Assembly: GCA_027490095.1 (NCBI GenBank)
Contig: JAIXYT010000033.1
Span: forward strand, 62,001 to 126,000
Direction of reading: 5' to 3'
From: Sphingomonadales bacterium
GTDB lineage: Bacteria > Pseudomonadota > Alphaproteobacteria > Sphingomonadales > Sphingomonadaceae
Length of the DNA stretch: 64,000 bases
Positions 26,418-36,097 of the stretch are shown here, piece after piece. A model generated the notes under the pieces. That model did no database searches and was not told the origin of the DNA. It worked only from the letters and a program-made list of their open reading frames with translations. The first letter of the stretch is position 1; the number at the start of each line of letters is the position of its first letter. A program made the translations under genes and the position numbers.

Positions 26418-27745
26418 CACAGGCTGTTCTTGTAGACCTTCCCGTCCTTCATGATCACGCGGAAATTGCGTTCTGGATCTGCGACGATGTTGATGTCGGC
26501 CAGCGGATCCCCGTCCACCAGCAGCAAGTCCGCAAGCGCGCCCTGTTCGACCACGCCCAGCTTGCCTCTGTACGGGCTGCGCAAACCCGACAGCACCAGC
26601 AGCTCGCCGTTGGTGGCGGTCGCCATCCGCAGCGTCTCGGCCGGGGTGAACCATCGGGTCATGGCGGCCAGCAGCGCGCCCTGCCGCCGTGCCTGGGTTT
26701 CGGAGAACAATATGTCGGTGCCCCAGGCCATCCGGATGCGGTGCTTCTTCACATAACCGAACAGCACGGCGGTGCCGTCGGCAACGGCCTTCTTCTTGTT
26801 GTACTGGTCCGACCCGGGCGGGAAGGGGTTCGGCTCTTCGGCAAGGAAAGGCTGGGTGGACAGCCAGACGCCCTTGTCGGCCATGTATTTCGCGGTTGCG
26901 TCGTCGATCAGGTGGGCATGCTCGATCACCTTCACGCCGGAGTCGATGGCGCGGCGGATGGCGACAGGGGTGTAGGCGTGGACAGCGACATAGGTGCCCC
27001 AGTTGGTTGCCGCGTCCACGGCCGCTTTCAGCTCCTCGGGCGTGAAGGTGGAGACGTCCAGCGGGCTGTGCGGCGACGACACCCCACCGCCGGCCGTCAG
27101 CTTGATCTGGCTCGCGCCCTTCATCAGCTGCTCGCGCGCAGCCCGGCGGACCTCGTCGGCGGAGTCGGCGATTCGCGAGCCGCCGATCTGTTCCATGCGG
27201 CTGAGCGGCTGCGAAGGATCGCGCGGCAGGTCGGTCATCACGCGGAAGTCGCCATGCCCACTGGTGACGCTGATGATTGCGCCGGCCGGCCAGATGCGCG
27301 GGCCGGCCACCACGCCCATGTCGATCGCCTGCTTCAGCCCGAAGCTTGGGCCGCCCATGTCGCGCACGGTGGTGAAGCCGCGCATCAGGGTGGCAGTCGC
27401 CTCGGCGCCGGCCAGCAGGTTGGTGAAGCCGAGATCGCCGAAGATCGACTGCTCGGGTGTGGGGCGGACCAGCGTGGTGTGCCAGTGCGCATCGATCAGG
27501 CCGGGCATCAGCGTGCGATCGGCGCCTTCGATGGTGGTGGCGCCTTCGCCCGCAACTGCGCTCGGGCCTATGGCTGCGATGATGCTGCCCCGCACCAGCA
27601 CATTGGTCGGCGCGGACAGGCTGCTGCCCTTGCCGTCGAAGATCCGGACATTGCGGAACAGCGTCTCCGGCTCGGCAGTTGCGGGCTGCGCGACGGCGGA
27701 ACCCGCCACGAGAAGCGCAGCGGCGAGCAGGGAAAGCATCTTCAT
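26417..27745 (-). CDS. Secreted metal-dependent amidohydrolase (M38/imidazolonepropionase-like) 1
   Basis: A 442-residue TIM-barrel hydrolase with signal peptide (LLAAALLVAGSAVAQ). The metal site is intact: H-x-H in LIDAHWHTTL, Lys in GASQIKLTAGGG, His in VAVHAYTP and IEHAHL, and Asp in AWGTDILF. Such proteins cleave dipeptides, lactams or cyclic amides in the periplasm. It is a close paralogue of the next gene upstream, sharing long identical runs at the C-terminus (RNFRVIMKDGKVYK). It overlaps both neighbours by 3-4 bases. Confidence 0.86.
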   Translation of the reverse strand: MKMLSLLAAALLVAGSAVAQPATAEPETLFRNVRIFDGKGSSLSAPTNVLVRGSIIAAIGPSAVAGEGATTIEGADRTLMPGLIDAHWHTTLVRPTPEQSIFGDLGFTNLLAGAEATATLMRGFTTVRDMGGPSFGLKQAIDMGVVAGPRIWPAGAIISVTSGHGDFRVMTDLPRDPSQPLSRMEQIGGSRIADSADEVRRAAREQLMKGASQIKLTAGGGVSSPHSPLDVSTFTPEELKAAVDAATNWGTYVAVHAYTPVAIRRAIDSGVKVIEHAHLIDDATAKYMADKGVWLSTQPFLAEEPNPFPPGSDQYNKKKAVADGTAVLFGYVKKHRIRMAWGTDILFSETQARRQGALLAAMTRWFTPAETLRMATATNGELLVLSGLRSPYRGKLGVVEQGALADLLLVDGDPLADINIVADPERNFRVIMKDGKVYKNSL

Positions 27746-29055
27746 GGCCGGGATTTGTATACCTTACCGTCCTTCATGATCACGCGGAAATTGCGGTCCG
27801 GATCGGCAATCAGGTCGATGTCGGCCAGCGGGTTGCCCTCGACCAGCAGCAAGTCTGCGAGTGCGCCTTCCTTCACCACGCCCAACGTGCCGGCATAGGG
27901 CGTGCGCGGGCCCGACAGGGCCAGCAGCTCGGCGTTGCGCGCCGTTGCCAGCCGCAGGATCTCGGCCGGGCTGAACCAGGGCTTCAGGCGCAGTAGATAG
28001 GCATTCTGCTGCCTGTTGAGGTCGGGCTCGAACAGGAAATCGGTGCCCCAGGCGAGCTTGACCCCCAGCGATTTCGCCAGCGGCCACACCCGATCCTGCC
28101 CCTCGATCACCGGCTTGCGCTTCTCGCGCCGGGCGGGGTCCATCGCCTCGGTGGAGGCAACCAGCACCTGGCCCGACAGCCAGATGCCTTTCTCGGCCAT
28201 CAGCTTCAGCGTCGGCTCGTCCAGCAGCTGGCCATGCTCGATCACCTTCACGCCGGCCTCGATCGCGCGGCGAATGGATTTCGGGTGATAGGCGTGCACG
28301 GTCACATAGGTGTTCCAGTCGTCCGCGGCGTCGACTGCGGCCTTCATTTCGTCGAGCGTGTACTGGGTGACGTCGAGCGGATCATATTCGCTCGACGTGC
28401 CGCCGCCCGCCGCGATCTTGATCTGGCTGGCACCCAGCCTGAGATTCTCGCGCACGGCAGTCAGCACCTCGTCGCGTCCATCGGCCACCACGCTGGCCCA
28501 GGCCTGTTCCATCGCCGGCACCTTGCCGCTGAAGCGGCGCGAGGGTTCGGTCGGCCCGCGCAGGTCTGCATGGCCCGAGGTCTGCGAGATCATCGGGCCC
28601 GAAGGCCAGATGCGCGGGCCCTTGACCTTGCCGGCATCGATTGCCCGCTTCAGCTGGAACACCGGGCCGCCGACATCCCGCACGGCGGTGAAGCCCCGCA
28701 TCAGCATCGCCTCGGCCTGCTGCGCCGACAGCGCACCCAGCCTTTCGACCGTCATGTCGGGGGCCGCCATCGCCTTGGGCGACAGGCTGTTGAACATCAT
28801 GTGGACATGCACGTCGATCAGCCCCGGCATCAGGGTACGGCCTCCGCCCGGGATCACGCTTGCGCCGGCAGGGCTGGGCCCACTGCCGATGCGCGCGATC
28901 CGTCCCCCCTCCACCAGCACGTCGGTCGGCGCGCCGAGTACGCCCTTTTCCACGTCGAGCACACGGACGTTCCGGAACAGCACGGCCGGAGACGGCTGGG
29001 CAACGGCGTTGGTGCCGACCAGCAGCAGCCATGCGGCAAACAGGTGTTTCAGCAT
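27742..29055 (-). CDS. Secreted metal-dependent amidohydrolase (M38/imidazolonepropionase-like) 2
   Basis: The 437-residue first gene of the hydrolase operon, with signal peptide ending NAVAQ. Metal ligands: DVHVHMMF, GASQIKIAAGGG, VTVHAYHP, IEHGQLL and AWGTDFLF. It differs from its paralogue mainly in the loops around the active site (DSLSPKAM-type region near residue 90, STEAMDPARREKRK near 295), which suggests different substrates after a tandem duplication. It starts 35 bases after the parC stop on the same strand, so read-through is possible. Confidence 0.86.
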   Translation of the reverse strand: MLKHLFAAWLLLVGTNAVAQPSPAVLFRNVRVLDVEKGVLGAPTDVLVEGGRIARIGSGPSPAGASVIPGGGRTLMPGLIDVHVHMMFNSLSPKAMAAPDMTVERLGALSAQQAEAMLMRGFTAVRDVGGPVFQLKRAIDAGKVKGPRIWPSGPMISQTSGHADLRGPTEPSRRFSGKVPAMEQAWASVVADGRDEVLTAVRENLRLGASQIKIAAGGGTSSEYDPLDVTQYTLDEMKAAVDAADDWNTYVTVHAYHPKSIRRAIEAGVKVIEHGQLLDEPTLKLMAEKGIWLSGQVLVASTEAMDPARREKRKPVIEGQDRVWPLAKSLGVKLAWGTDFLFEPDLNRQQNAYLLRLKPWFSPAEILRLATARNAELLALSGPRTPYAGTLGVVKEGALADLLLVEGNPLADIDLIADPDRNFRVIMKDGKVYKSRP

Positions 29056-29090
29056 GGACAGACGCTCCCCTTGACACTCGCCGGGTCAGC

Positions 29091-31331
29091 CTACTGGAAC
29101 TTGTTGTCCTTGGGAAACCCCTGCGGCGGGAGCCGGCCGGCAGCCGCGCGCGAGAGCAGCCAGGGGGTGAGGTCCGTCTCGGTCCGGGTGCGGTTGCTGT
29201 CGCCCTGCAGCTTCCAGCTGAGGCCTTCGACGAGCTTCAGCGTGATCGCATCGGCGAGGCCGCCGTCCTTGTATTTCTGCAGCGCGACGCCCTGGCCGCG
29301 GGTCATCACGGGCAACGCCTCCAGCGGGAACACCAGCAGCTTCCGGTTCTCGCCGATCACCGCCACATGGTCGTGGCCCTCGGGGATCGGCCGGATGATG
29401 CTGACCCTGGCCTTGTCCTTCGGGTTCACCACCTGCCGGCCCTTGCGCGTTTCGGCCAGCAGTTCATCACCTTCGGCCAGGAAGCCGCGTCCGTCGGAAG
29501 CGGCCAGCAGCAGCTTCATGCCGGGCTTGTGGGCAAGCGCGGCGACCACGTCCTCGCCGGCCGGGAAATCCACCATCAGCGTGATGGGTTCGCCGAAGCC
29601 ACGACCGCCGGGAAGGTCGTTCGCCAGCAGGGTGAAGAAGCGTCCGCCCGAGGCCGCAATCAGGATGCGGTCGGTGGTCTCGGCATGGAATGCGCGCGCC
29701 AGGCCATCGCCTTCCTTGAACTTCAGGCCATCGAGTGCCGACAGGTCGGCATGGCCCTTCTGCGCGCGGATCCAGTTGCGCTGCGAAAGGATCACGGTGA
29801 CCGGCTCGCGCTCGATCATGGCCTCTCGGCTGATCGCGACCGCCACCGGCGCATCCTCGAACGTGGAGCGGCGGCGGCCGAGCTGGGTGTCGGCGCCATA
29901 GTCCTTCATCAGCGCAGCGAGCTGCTTCTTCAGCGCCGTCTTCTGCCGAGCAGCCGAGCCCACCAGCGCCTCGAGTTCGCCCTGCTCTGCCAGCAGCTTC
30001 TCCTGCTCGCGGCGGAGCTCCATTTCCTCCAGCTTGCGCAAGGAGCGCAGGCGCATGTTGAGGATGGCTTCCGCCTGGCGCTCGGTAAGGTCGAAGGCGG
30101 CCATCAGCACCGGTTTCGGCTCGTCCTCGGTGCGGATGATGCGGATCACCTCGTCAAGATTCAGATAGGCGATGATGTAGCCCGCCACCAGCTCAAGCCG
30201 GTCGGCGATCTCGGCCAGCCGGTGCCGGCTCGCCTTCACCAGCACATCCTGCCGATGGTCGAGCCAGGCCTGCAGCAGCGCGCGAAGCCCAAGCACCCGC
30301 GGCGTGCGGTCCGGCATCAGCACATTGAGGTTGATCGACACCCGCGTCTCGAGGTCGGTGAGCTTGAACAGGCTCTCCATCAGCTGGGCCGGATCGACGT
30401 TGCGCGAGCGCGGCTCCAGAACTAGCCGGATCTCGGCGTCGCTCTCGTCGCGCACATCCTCAAGGATTGGGAGCTTCTTGTCGGCGATGATCTGCGCGAT
30501 CTGCTCGATGAGGCGGCTCTTCTGCACGCCCCAGGGGATTTCGCTGATCACGATGGACCAGGTGCCGCGTCCCAGGTCCTCCTGTGCCCAGCGGGCGCGC
30601 AGCCGCACCGATCCGCGGCCCGTCGCATAGGCCTCGATCAGGCTCTCGCGCGGCTCGACGATCAGGCCGCCCGTCGGGAAATCGGGCCCCGGCATCAGCG
30701 CCATCAGGTCGGCAAGATTGGCTGCCGGATCGTCCAGCAAAAGCGTGGCGGCAGCCGCGATCTCGGCGACGTTGTGCGGCGGGATGCTGGTCGCCATGCC
30801 CACTGCGATTCCGGTCGCGCCGTTCGCCAGCAGGTGGGGGAAGGCGGCCGGGAACACCTCCGGCTCCTCTTCCTCGCCATTGTAGGTGGGCCGGAAGGGA
30901 ACGGTCTCGTCGTCCACGCCGTCCATCAGCAGGATGGCGGCCTTCGTCAGCCGCGCCTCGGTGTAACGCATGGCGGCCGCGTTATCACCGTCGATGTTCC
31001 CGAAATTGCCCTGGCCCTCGACCAGCGGGTACCTGAGGGCGAAATCCTGCGCGAGACGAACGAGTGCGTCATAGACTGCGGTGTCGCCGTGCGGGTGGTA
31101 TTTGCCGATCACGTCACCGACCACGCGGGCGCACTTCTTGGGGGCAGAGGCCGGGTCCAGCTTCAACAGGCGCATGGCCCAAAGCAGGCGGCGGTGAACG
31201 GGTTTCAGGCCATCACGCACATCCGGCAGCGAGCGCGCCGTGATGGTGGACAGCGCATAGACGAGATAGCGTTCCGAAAGCGCAGTCTCGAACGGGGCTT
31301 CGATGATTCCGGGCTCGTCGGTTGCGGACAT
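29091..31331 (-). CDS. parC: DNA topoisomerase IV subunit A
   Basis: Decatenates chromosomes with ParE. At 746 residues it is of ParC rather than GyrA size. Marks: ALSERYLVYALSTITARSLPDVRDGLKPVHRRLL at the start, the quinolone-region KYHPHGDTAVYDALVRLAQDF, and the active Tyr in MRYTEARLT. The C-terminal domain is a degenerate pinwheel with GRFFTL-type blades and lacks a GyrA box. Last gene of lepB-rnc-era-recO-parC, nine bases after recO. Confidence 0.94.
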   Translation of the reverse strand: MSATDEPGIIEAPFETALSERYLVYALSTITARSLPDVRDGLKPVHRRLLWAMRLLKLDPASAPKKCARVVGDVIGKYHPHGDTAVYDALVRLAQDFALRYPLVEGQGNFGNIDGDNAAAMRYTEARLTKAAILLMDGVDDETVPFRPTYNGEEEEPEVFPAAFPHLLANGATGIAVGMATSIPPHNVAEIAAAATLLLDDPAANLADLMALMPGPDFPTGGLIVEPRESLIEAYATGRGSVRLRARWAQEDLGRGTWSIVISEIPWGVQKSRLIEQIAQIIADKKLPILEDVRDESDAEIRLVLEPRSRNVDPAQLMESLFKLTDLETRVSINLNVLMPDRTPRVLGLRALLQAWLDHRQDVLVKASRHRLAEIADRLELVAGYIIAYLNLDEVIRIIRTEDEPKPVLMAAFDLTERQAEAILNMRLRSLRKLEEMELRREQEKLLAEQGELEALVGSAARQKTALKKQLAALMKDYGADTQLGRRRSTFEDAPVAVAISREAMIEREPVTVILSQRNWIRAQKGHADLSALDGLKFKEGDGLARAFHAETTDRILIAASGGRFFTLLANDLPGGRGFGEPITLMVDFPAGEDVVAALAHKPGMKLLLAASDGRGFLAEGDELLAETRKGRQVVNPKDKARVSIIRPIPEGHDHVAVIGENRKLLVFPLEALPVMTRGQGVALQKYKDGGLADAITLKLVEGLSWKLQGDSNRTRTETDLTPWLLSRAAAGRLPPQGFPKDNKFQ

Positions 31332-31340
31332 GGCGAGGCT

Positions 31341-32072
31341 TTAGGCGGCCGCGCGGCTGCTGCCAATGGCCCGTGCGCGCGCGGACTCGAGCCGGTCCCC
31401 GCTGAGCCAGTGGCGCGCCAGGAAATGCCCCGACAGCGCGAGCGCGGCCTCGGTTTCGGCCGCATCGGCAGCCCCGCCCGTCAGCAGGAAGCGGGGCAGG
31501 GGAAGAAGCTGCGCGGCCCAGGGTTGGCCGGCCGATTTCAGCCGACTGACCGCCCGCCCGGTCTTCGGGCTGACGAAGGCGAGGTCCGAAGCCGGCCCGC
31601 CAAGCGCACAGGCCGAAAGGTCGAGCCCGAAGCCCTCCTCCTCCAGCAGGAGCAGCTCGTAGCGGGCAAGCGCCGCGCGGGCAGACACGCGGTCCATGCC
31701 GGCCGCAAGGCCGCCCAGCAGGGCATCGAGCGCAGCCGCAAGCCGCGGATGCGGGACGGCCTCGGCAAGGGCTGCTGCCGTCAGCTCGGTCAGCCAACCC
31801 AGCATGGCCGCGGGCAGCGGGTCGAAGGCCAGAAGCGCGCGGCTTTCCGCCAGCTCCACCGTTGCGCCGGGCAGCTGGCCTTCGGCACGGGCCCTGAGCG
31901 AGAGCGCAACCCGGTTGCCGGGGTGCAGCACTGCGCGCTTTCCCTTGCCCCGCGCGCCAGGCACATAACCGGCGCGCAGGCCGCCGGCGAAGCTCAGGAA
32001 GCGCACCACCGCGCCGTTTTCGCCATGGGGCAGGGTTGTCAGCACCAGGGCCTCGTCCTCGAAGCTCAGCAT
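31341..32072 (-). CDS. recO: DNA repair protein RecO
   Basis: Helps load RecA at gaps in the RecFOR pathway. The 243-residue protein has the N-terminal OB fold (EALVLTTLPHGENGAVVRFLSFAGG, GYVPGARGKGKRAVLHPGN) and a helical C-terminal part (LARYELLLLEEEGFGLDLSACALGG). The zinc-finger region keeps only one obvious Cys, so the metal site is probably lost. Position between era and parC supports the call. Confidence 0.9.
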   Translation of the reverse strand: MLSFEDEALVLTTLPHGENGAVVRFLSFAGGLRAGYVPGARGKGKRAVLHPGNRVALSLRARAEGQLPGATVELAESRALLAFDPLPAAMLGWLTELTAAALAEAVPHPRLAAALDALLGGLAAGMDRVSARAALARYELLLLEEEGFGLDLSACALGGPASDLAFVSPKTGRAVSRLKSAGQPWAAQLLPLPRFLLTGGAADAAETEAALALSGHFLARHWLSGDRLESARARAIGSSRAAA

Positions 32073-32091
32073 GGCTTCGGCCGTGCGCGGC

Positions 32092-32997
32092 TCAATCGAC
32101 CCAGTCCATCCCCAGGTCGCGCCAGGTGTGCCGGTCGTCGGCCCAGCCGGGCTTCACCTTCACATGCAGGAACAGGTGGGTCTTCCGGCCCAGCAGCTCG
32201 GTCATCTCGGCGCGCGCAGCCTCGCCGATCGCCTTGATCCGCGCGCCGCGCGCCCCCACCACGATCGCCTTCTGGCTGTCGCGCTCGACCAGGATCTGGG
32301 CATGCACCGCAGCCGAGCCGTCGGGGCGTTCCTCGAACTTCTCGGCCACCACGGCGGCCGAATAGGGCAGCTCCTGCCCCAGCTGCAGGAACAGCTGCTC
32401 GCGAACGAGTTCCGCCGCCATCATCCGGGCCGGCGCATCCGACAGCTGGTCTTCCGGGAACAGCCAAGGCCCTTGCGGCACGGTCTTCGCAAGCGCCGCC
32501 TTCAGGTCGGCCACACCGTCGCCGGTGAGGGCGGAGATCATGAAGGTTTCGGCAAAAGGGGCGATCGCATGGGCGGCGGCCGCCACCTCCAGCAGCCTTC
32601 CCTTGTCTGCGGCGTCCACCTTGTTCAGCACCAGCCAGCGCGGTTCCGGGCGCTGGGCGATCGCTTCGAGGAGCGCCTTCACCTCGTCGCGCAGGCCCGC
32701 CTTTGCATCCACCAGCGCCAGCAGCACGTCGGCATCGGCGGCGCCCTCCCAGGCATTCTGCACCATCGCGCGGTCCAGCCGGCTTTTCGGGCTGAACACG
32801 CCCGGCGTGTCCACCAGCAGCAGCTGCGCTGACCCTTCCAGCGCAACGCCGGTCAGCCGCACCCGCGTGGTCTGCACCTTGGGGCTGACGATCGCGACCT
32901 TCTGGCCGACCAGCGCATTCACCAGCGTGCTTTTGCCGGCATTGGGCGCACCGATCAGCGCGACGACCCCGCAGCGGGTGGGCGTTTCAGCTGGCAT
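32092..32997 (-). CDS. era: GTPase Era
   Basis: A 301-residue GTPase for 16S rRNA maturation and 30S assembly. G1 GAPNAGKS at 16-23, G3 DTPG, G4 NKVD, and a C-terminal KH domain with GARGARIKAIG. The ATG at 32997 is chosen; it overlaps the rnc stop by 11 bases, consistent with coupling. An in-frame ATG further upstream would add an Arg/Pro-rich lead lying inside rnc. Confidence 0.95.
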   Translation of the reverse strand: MPAETPTRCGVVALIGAPNAGKSTLVNALVGQKVAIVSPKVQTTRVRLTGVALEGSAQLLLVDTPGVFSPKSRLDRAMVQNAWEGAADADVLLALVDAKAGLRDEVKALLEAIAQRPEPRWLVLNKVDAADKGRLLEVAAAAHAIAPFAETFMISALTGDGVADLKAALAKTVPQGPWLFPEDQLSDAPARMMAAELVREQLFLQLGQELPYSAAVVAEKFEERPDGSAAVHAQILVERDSQKAIVVGARGARIKAIGEAARAEMTELLGRKTHLFLHVKVKPGWADDRHTWRDLGMDWVD

Positions 32998-33685
32998 GGG
33001 TTTCCAGGAACTGGCGGGCGGCCGTCGTCTCGGCATCCTGTTTGGAGCTGCCCTCGGCAACGACCGGAGGCAGCCCCGCGATCGACAGCTCCACGTGGAA
33101 GCGGGGGGAATGGTGCGGGCCTGTTCGGCCGAGCAGCGTGTAGAGCGGTGCCTTCAGGTTGCGCGCCGCTGCCCATTCCTGAAGCCGCATCTTCGGGTGC
33201 TTCGGCGCCTCGGCTGTCGAGCTGACCTCGGCCGCCCACAGGGCCCGGATCATGAGGCTCGCGCCTTCCATGCCGCGGTCCAGATAGACAGCGCCGATCA
33301 GGGCTTCCATCACGTCGCCAAGGATATTGTCGCTGTCGGCCCCACCATCGGCGCGGGCCTGTTGGCCCAGTTTCACCACCTTGGGCACACCGACGCGGCG
33401 TGCCACACGGGCGCAGATCTCCCGGCTGACGAGCTGGTGGAAGCGGCGGGTCAGCTTGCCTTCGGGTTCGGCAGGGAAAGCGGTGAACACCCAGTCCGCG
33501 ATCACGGCGCCCAGCACCCTGTCGCCCAGGAACTCCAGCCGCTCGTAATTGTCCGGCCCTGCGCTCTTGTGGGTCAGCGCCCTGTGCAGCAGCGCGACGT
33601 CGGCGTCATGCCACCCAAGGGCTTCTGCCGCCCAGGCTTCACAGACTTCAGTCAATGGGCTGCCCCACACGGTCCCATCGGACAC
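32987..33685 (-). CDS. rnc: Ribonuclease III
   Basis: Cleaves double-stranded RNA in rRNA processing. 232 residues: signature ERLEFLGDRVLG with E51 and D55, second acidic pair in NILGDVMEALIGAVYLD, and a dsRNA-binding domain from about 160 (MRLQEWAAARNLKAP to GSSKQDAETTAARQFL). Its first 38 bases overlap lepB and its last 11 overlap era. Confidence 0.95.
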   Translation of the reverse strand: MSDGTVWGSPLTEVCEAWAAEALGWHDADVALLHRALTHKSAGPDNYERLEFLGDRVLGAVIADWVFTAFPAEPEGKLTRRFHQLVSREICARVARRVGVPKVVKLGQQARADGGADSDNILGDVMEALIGAVYLDRGMEGASLMIRALWAAEVSSTAEAPKHPKMRLQEWAAARNLKAPLYTLLGRTGPHHSPRFHVELSIAGLPPVVAEGSSKQDAETTAARQFLETHAS

Positions 33686-34364
33686 TGTTTCCGATCGACA
33701 GGAAGATCCCGGCTGCCTGCCCGATCACCTGCCCATCGGGCACCATTCCAACCCCGCCGTCAGCTCGCGCGACCCGGCTGTCGGCACTGGCATCGCGGTT
33801 GTCGCCAAGCACGAAATAATGGCCTTGGGGCACAATCAGCTCGGCAAGGTCCGAAGTGGGCCCTGTCCCGTAGCTGCGGATCAGATGGCTGGCGCCGTTC
33901 GGCAGCGTCTCTCGGCATAGACCTTCCGGGGCCGGGACACAGGCTATTGCCTGACCATTGAGCTTCAGAACGCCCGCCGACATGGACACCCGGTCGCCCC
34001 CGCGCGCGATGACGCGCTTCACATAATCCCGGCCGTCCGGCCCGACAAAGGCGATCACGTCCCCCGGGTCGACCGGTGCTCCGCCAAGCCTGGCTTCGGA
34101 CGTCCCGTTGGGCCGCATCAGCGGCGGCGCCAGGGGAAGGGATGCAAGCGACCAGCCATAGGCCCGCTTGTCCACGAGAACGAAGTCCCCCGGGGTCAGC
34201 GTGGGCGACATCGATCCGGAGGGGATCGCGAAGGGCTGAACGATCAGGATCCGCACCAGCAGCGCAAGCGCCAGAGCGATGCCCACGAGGCGCAGAATCA
34301 GCCACAGCGCAGCCGACGCCTGCGCCCCGGCTTCAAGGTGGGCATCGCGCGCGGCGTCGATCAT
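33648..34364 (-). CDS. lepB: Signal peptidase I
   Basis: Removes signal peptides at the inner membrane. From the ATG at 34364 (ggaag 8 bases upstream) it is 238 residues with one membrane anchor (19-42), nucleophile Ser51 in IPSGSMSPTL, general base Lys116 in YVKRVIARGGD, and GDNRDASADSR near the end. An earlier ATG at 34415 is possible but lacks a ribosome-binding site. A TTGACA box on the minus strand at 34410-34415 is a possible -35 for the operon lepB-rnc-era-recO-parC; the -10 is poor. Confidence 0.93.
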   Translation of the reverse strand: MIDAARDAHLEAGAQASAALWLILRLVGIALALALLVRILIVQPFAIPSGSMSPTLTPGDFVLVDKRAYGWSLASLPLAPPLMRPNGTSEARLGGAPVDPGDVIAFVGPDGRDYVKRVIARGGDRVSMSAGVLKLNGQAIACVPAPEGLCRETLPNGASHLIRSYGTGPTSDLAELIVPQGHYFVLGDNRDASADSRVARADGGVGMVPDGQVIGQAAGIFLSIGNSVRWDRVGQPID

Positions 34365-34489
34365 CGTCGGGGCTTCCACCCACCGAGGGGTGGCCCCGGT
34401 GCAAACGACTGTCAAGTGGCCGCGCGGACGGGTCGGGCGAACCCGGCTCGGGCTCGCGCGATCCGATGCTTTGGGGTAGACCCCGGCCC

Positions 34490-36013
34490 ATGTTGCCGCA
34501 CCAGACAGACGCCTGGAGCCTTCTCGACAGGCTCGCCACCCAGCCCCAGGTTCCGATATCCCGGTTGTTCGAGGACGAGCCCGAGCGTCTCGGCGTGATG
34601 GCGCCGGTCGTTCACGGGATCCGCTTCGATTTCACGAAGTTGCCGCTCTCGCTGGTGCAGGTTCAGGCGCTCGCCGGCCTTGCGGCCGAGGCCGGCCTCA
34701 TCGAGTGGCGGGCAAGGCTGGCGGAGGGTGATGTCGTCAACGCGTCGGAAGGCCGCGCTGCCACCCACATGGCCCTGCGGGATCCCGCCAGACGCGGCGA
34801 ACAGTCGGCCCTGCTCGATCTCGCCGGCCGGATCCGTGCGGGGGCGCTGGGCCCTGTCCGCCACCTCATCCATATCGGGATCGGCGGGTCCGCACTGGGC
34901 CCCCAGCTGCTGGTCGATGCGCTTGGCGACCGGGGAGATGGCCCCGAGGTGCATGTGGCTGCCAACATCGACGGGACTGCGCTGGCACGCGCCTTTGCAG
35001 CCTGCAATCCGGCCGAGACCCTTCTGGTGGCGGTCTCGAAAACGTTCACCACGCAGGAGACGCTGACCAATCTGGACAGTGCGCTGCAGTGGCTCGAAGC
35101 GAGCGGCGTGACCGACCCGATCGGTCGTGTGGTGGCCGTGACGGCTGCGCCTGCGAAGGCGGCCGCGCGCGGCATCACCGAGATCCTGCCCTTCGCGGAA
35201 TCGGTCGGCGGGCGCTATTCGCTCTGGTCCGCCGTTGGCCTTCCGCTCGCGGTCCGATGCGGTCCGGCCGCGTTCGAGGCCCTGCTCGACGGCGCCCATG
35301 CGATGGACCGGCATTTCCTGAGGCGCCCGCTGGCGATGAATGCGCCGGTGCTCGCGGCCATGGCAGACCTGTGGCAGGCCTGCTTCCTGAAGAAGCCCAC
35401 CCGCGCCATCTTTGCCTATGACGAGCGCCTGCGCCTGCTGCCCCCCTATCTCCAGCAGCTCGAAATGGAATCGAACGGCAAGTCGGTCGCCCGCGACGGC
35501 ACCCCGCTGCCGTTCCCGACGGCCGCGATCAGCTGGGGCGGAACCGGAACGGATGCCCAGCACGCCGTGTTCCAGCTGCTGCACCAGGGCACCCACACGG
35601 ACCCGATCGAATTCGTGGCGGTCGCGAGGCCGGGCCACGACCTCGATCCCATCCATCACCGCCTGTTGCTGGCCAACTGCTTTGCCCAGGGCGCAGCCTT
35701 GCTGAAGGGGCGCACCGAGCGCCAGGCCCTCGCCGAGGCGAACGGCGACCCGGCGCTGGCCCGGGCCAAGAGCTTTCCGGGCAACCGCGGATCCGCGACC
35801 ATCCTGCTCGACGAGCTGACACCGGACCGGCTGGGCGCCCTGCTTGCCTTCTACGAGGCGCGCACCTTCTCGGCCGCCGTGCTGATGGGCCTCAACCCCT
35901 TCGACCAATGGGGCGTGGAGCTCGGCAAGCAGGTTGCAAACCAGCTGTCCGCCGGTCAGACGGACGGCTTCGACCCGTCGACCGAAGCACTGATGCGGGC
36001 AGCGGGGTTGTAA
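34490..36013 (+). CDS. pgi: Glucose-6-phosphate isomerase
   Basis: Interconverts glucose-6-P and fructose-6-P. 507 residues from the ATG at 34490. Marks: GIGGSALGPQLL, VSKTFTTQET, SVGGRYSLWSAVGLP (signature 1), catalytic region QLEMESNGKSV, HQGTHTDPIEF, and NPFDQWGVELGKQ (signature 2). A much longer in-frame start at 34076 would overlap lepB head-on and is rejected. Divergent from lepB over 125 bases. Confidence 0.95.
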   Translation: MLPHQTDAWSLLDRLATQPQVPISRLFEDEPERLGVMAPVVHGIRFDFTKLPLSLVQVQALAGLAAEAGLIEWRARLAEGDVVNASEGRAATHMALRDPARRGEQSALLDLAGRIRAGALGPVRHLIHIGIGGSALGPQLLVDALGDRGDGPEVHVAANIDGTALARAFAACNPAETLLVAVSKTFTTQETLTNLDSALQWLEASGVTDPIGRVVAVTAAPAKAAARGITEILPFAESVGGRYSLWSAVGLPLAVRCGPAAFEALLDGAHAMDRHFLRRPLAMNAPVLAAMADLWQACFLKKPTRAIFAYDERLRLLPPYLQQLEMESNGKSVARDGTPLPFPTAAISWGGTGTDAQHAVFQLLHQGTHTDPIEFVAVARPGHDLDPIHHRLLLANCFAQGAALLKGRTERQALAEANGDPALARAKSFPGNRGSATILLDELTPDRLGALLAFYEARTFSAAVLMGLNPFDQWGVELGKQVANQLSAGQTDGFDPSTEALMRAAGL

Positions 36014-36043
36014 CTGTCCTCACGCGCGAGGCGCTCCGGACGG

Positions 36044-36091
36044 GGCGGCCAGACGGCCGGCGCGCGGTCGCGCTTGCGGGCCGGTGGCCCG
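36044..36091. repeat. Intergenic repeat copy B (35-base core plus hairpin)
   Basis: Bases 36044-36078 match 1791-1825 at 34 of 35 positions. A hairpin cgggcc/ggcccg (36077-36082, 36086-36091) follows the core, in the same place as in copy A but with different paired bases. It lies between the convergent ends of pgi and the HAD gene, where it could end both transcripts. Confidence 0.65.
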
Positions 36092-36097
36092 GGGGGT

